Positions 13,528 to 14,210 of a stretch of DNA of 14,210 nucleotides are shown here, piece after piece. The notes under the pieces are model-generated. The model did no database searches. It was not told where the DNA came from and saw nothing but the letters and a program-made list of their open reading frames with translations. Position 1 is the first letter of the stretch. The number at the start of each line of letters is the position of its first letter. Origin of the DNA: Candidatus Puniceispirillum sp. (GTDB taxonomy: Bacteria > Pseudomonadota > Alphaproteobacteria > Puniceispirillales > Puniceispirillaceae); contig JABJBD010000095.1 in the NCBI GenBank assembly GCA_018668795.1, positions 1-14,210 on the forward strand. Reading direction: 5' to 3'. Both the position numbers and the translations under genes were made by a program.

Positions 13528-14210
13528 ATGAGCGGTGCAAACAAACACCCGTACCATCTTGTAGAAGCCAGCCCATGGCCAGCAGTGGGGTCGGCGGCGG
13601 CCTTTACGATGGCAATGGGTGCCGTGATGTATATGCATGAAGTTGCGTATGGCACAGCCCTCTTGGGCGTTGGCTTTGCTTTGGTATTGCTGACTATGTT
13701 CATGTGGTGGCGCGATATTATTCGTGAAGCTGAATATCAAGGGCATCATACCCCGATCGTTCAAATCGGCATGCGCTACGGAATGATGCTGTTTATCGCC
13801 TCAGAAATCATGTTCTTTGTGGCTTTCTTTTGGGCGTTCTTTGACCGTGCCTTATTTCCGAATGATGGCATTTGGCCGCCTGAAGGAATCACTACTTTTG
13901 ATCCGTTTGATCTGCCTCTTATCAACACCCTGGTTCTGCTTTTGTCGGGTTGTACCGTCACCTGGGCGCATCATGCTATGCAGCATGGCAACCGCAAGGA
14001 TTTCATGAATGGTCTTGGCCTGACCGTTCTGCTTGGCATCAGCTTTACCGCATTACAGGCATTGGAATATGCGCATGCGCCATTTGGCTTTACAGACGGC
14101 GTCTATCCATCTGTATTCTACATGGCAACAGGCTTTCATGGTTTTCATGTGATCGTCGGTACATTGTTTCTGGCTGTATGCTGGTTCCGCGGTGCGGCTG
14201 GTCATTTCAC
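13528..14210 (+). CDS. coxC: Cytochrome c oxidase subunit III (3' end outside window)
   Basis: Subunit III (CtaE) is a membrane subunit that stabilises subunit I and supports proton uptake into the D channel. The frame is open from ATG 13528 to the right edge, 227 codons; the family usually has about 260-290, so the last helix is missing. Visible blocks are HPYHLVEASPWP (7-18), SEIMFFVAFFWAFF (92-105) with the conserved Glu93, WPPEGI (116-121), INTLVLLLSGCTVTWAHHA (132-150), ALEY (178-181) and ATGFHGFHVIVGT (200-212). An AAGGAG ribosome site (13517-13522) lies five bases before the start. It is separated from ctaG by 77 bases but is in the same operon order seen in related bacteria. Confidence 0.96.
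   Translation, partial: MSGANKHPYHLVEASPWPAVGSAAAFTMAMGAVMYMHEVAYGTALLGVGFALVLLTMFMWWRDIIREAEYQGHHTPIVQIGMRYGMMLFIASEIMFFVAFFWAFFDRALFPNDGIWPPEGITTFDPFDLPLINTLVLLLSGCTVTWAHHAMQHGNRKDFMNGLGLTVLLGISFTALQALEYAHAPFGFTDGVYPSVFYMATGFHGFHVIVGTLFLAVCWFRGAAGHF

Noticed and set aside
1..14210. CRISPR arrays, insertion sequences, tRNA or rRNA genes, phage or defence genes
   Set aside because: No regularly spaced repeats, transposase-like frames, terminal inverted repeats or RNA-gene signatures were seen; all long frames belong to core metabolic, respiratory or transport families, except for one unassigned conserved gene.

Overview
The window reads as ordinary chromosomal DNA of a free-living aerobic alphaproteobacterium of moderate GC content. 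The evidence is the set of families and their order: a tldD gene divergent from a ctaC-ctaD-ctaB-coxF-ctaG-ctaE cytochrome oxidase operon, a plant/alphaproteobacterial-type glutamate-cysteine ligase beside rsmE and ubiA, and a short type-2 ArgC. A marine SAR116-like or Rhodospirillales-like lineage is my guess from overall feel; the sequence shown does not prove it. I see no mobile elements, CRISPR arrays, tRNA or rRNA genes, phage genes or clear horizontal insertions.

Layout. Positions 1-1106 (minus) carry most of pmbA/tldE, cut by the left edge. Divergent from it, argC (1215-2156, plus) is coupled to a conserved hypothetical gene (2149-2991, plus), which converges on ubiA (2986-3936, minus) with overlapping stop codons. 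Divergent from ubiA, rsmE (4054-4815), gshA (4861-6225) and an MFS exporter gene (6305-7504) run on the plus strand. The MFS gene converges on tldD (7501-8955, minus), again with interlocked stop codons. A 288-bp regulatory region (8956-9243) separates tldD from the divergent cytochrome c oxidase operon: coxB/ctaC, coxA/ctaD, ctaB, a 52-codon coxF-like gene, ctaG/cox11 and coxC/ctaE, the last cut by the right edge.

How the genes work together. The right third encodes the catalytic core of an aa3-type oxidase (subunits I, II and III) together with assembly proteins: CtaB makes heme O, CtaG/Cox11 delivers copper to CuB, and CoxF is a small single-pass membrane protein typical of this operon. 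UbiA feeds ubiquinone synthesis for the same respiratory chain. TldD and PmbA/TldE, the two halves of a heterodimeric metalloprotease, lie about 6.4 kb apart on the same strand. GshA starts glutathione synthesis, ArgC is an arginine-synthesis step, and RsmE modifies 16S rRNA.

No clearly new biological system is visible. The observations most worth a second look are: (i) a paired acid-to-amide change at the oxidase's non-redox Mg/Mn site (Asp to Asn in subunit I, Glu to Gln in subunit II); (ii) a 12-bp-stem hairpin without a U-tract between coxA and ctaB; (iii) a layered control region upstream of coxB (phased A-tracts, a candidate promoter, two dyads); (iv) two convergent gene pairs whose stop codons sit inside palindromes; and (v) an uncharacterised protein with a VGSN motif reminiscent of gamma-glutamylcyclotransferase-like folds.
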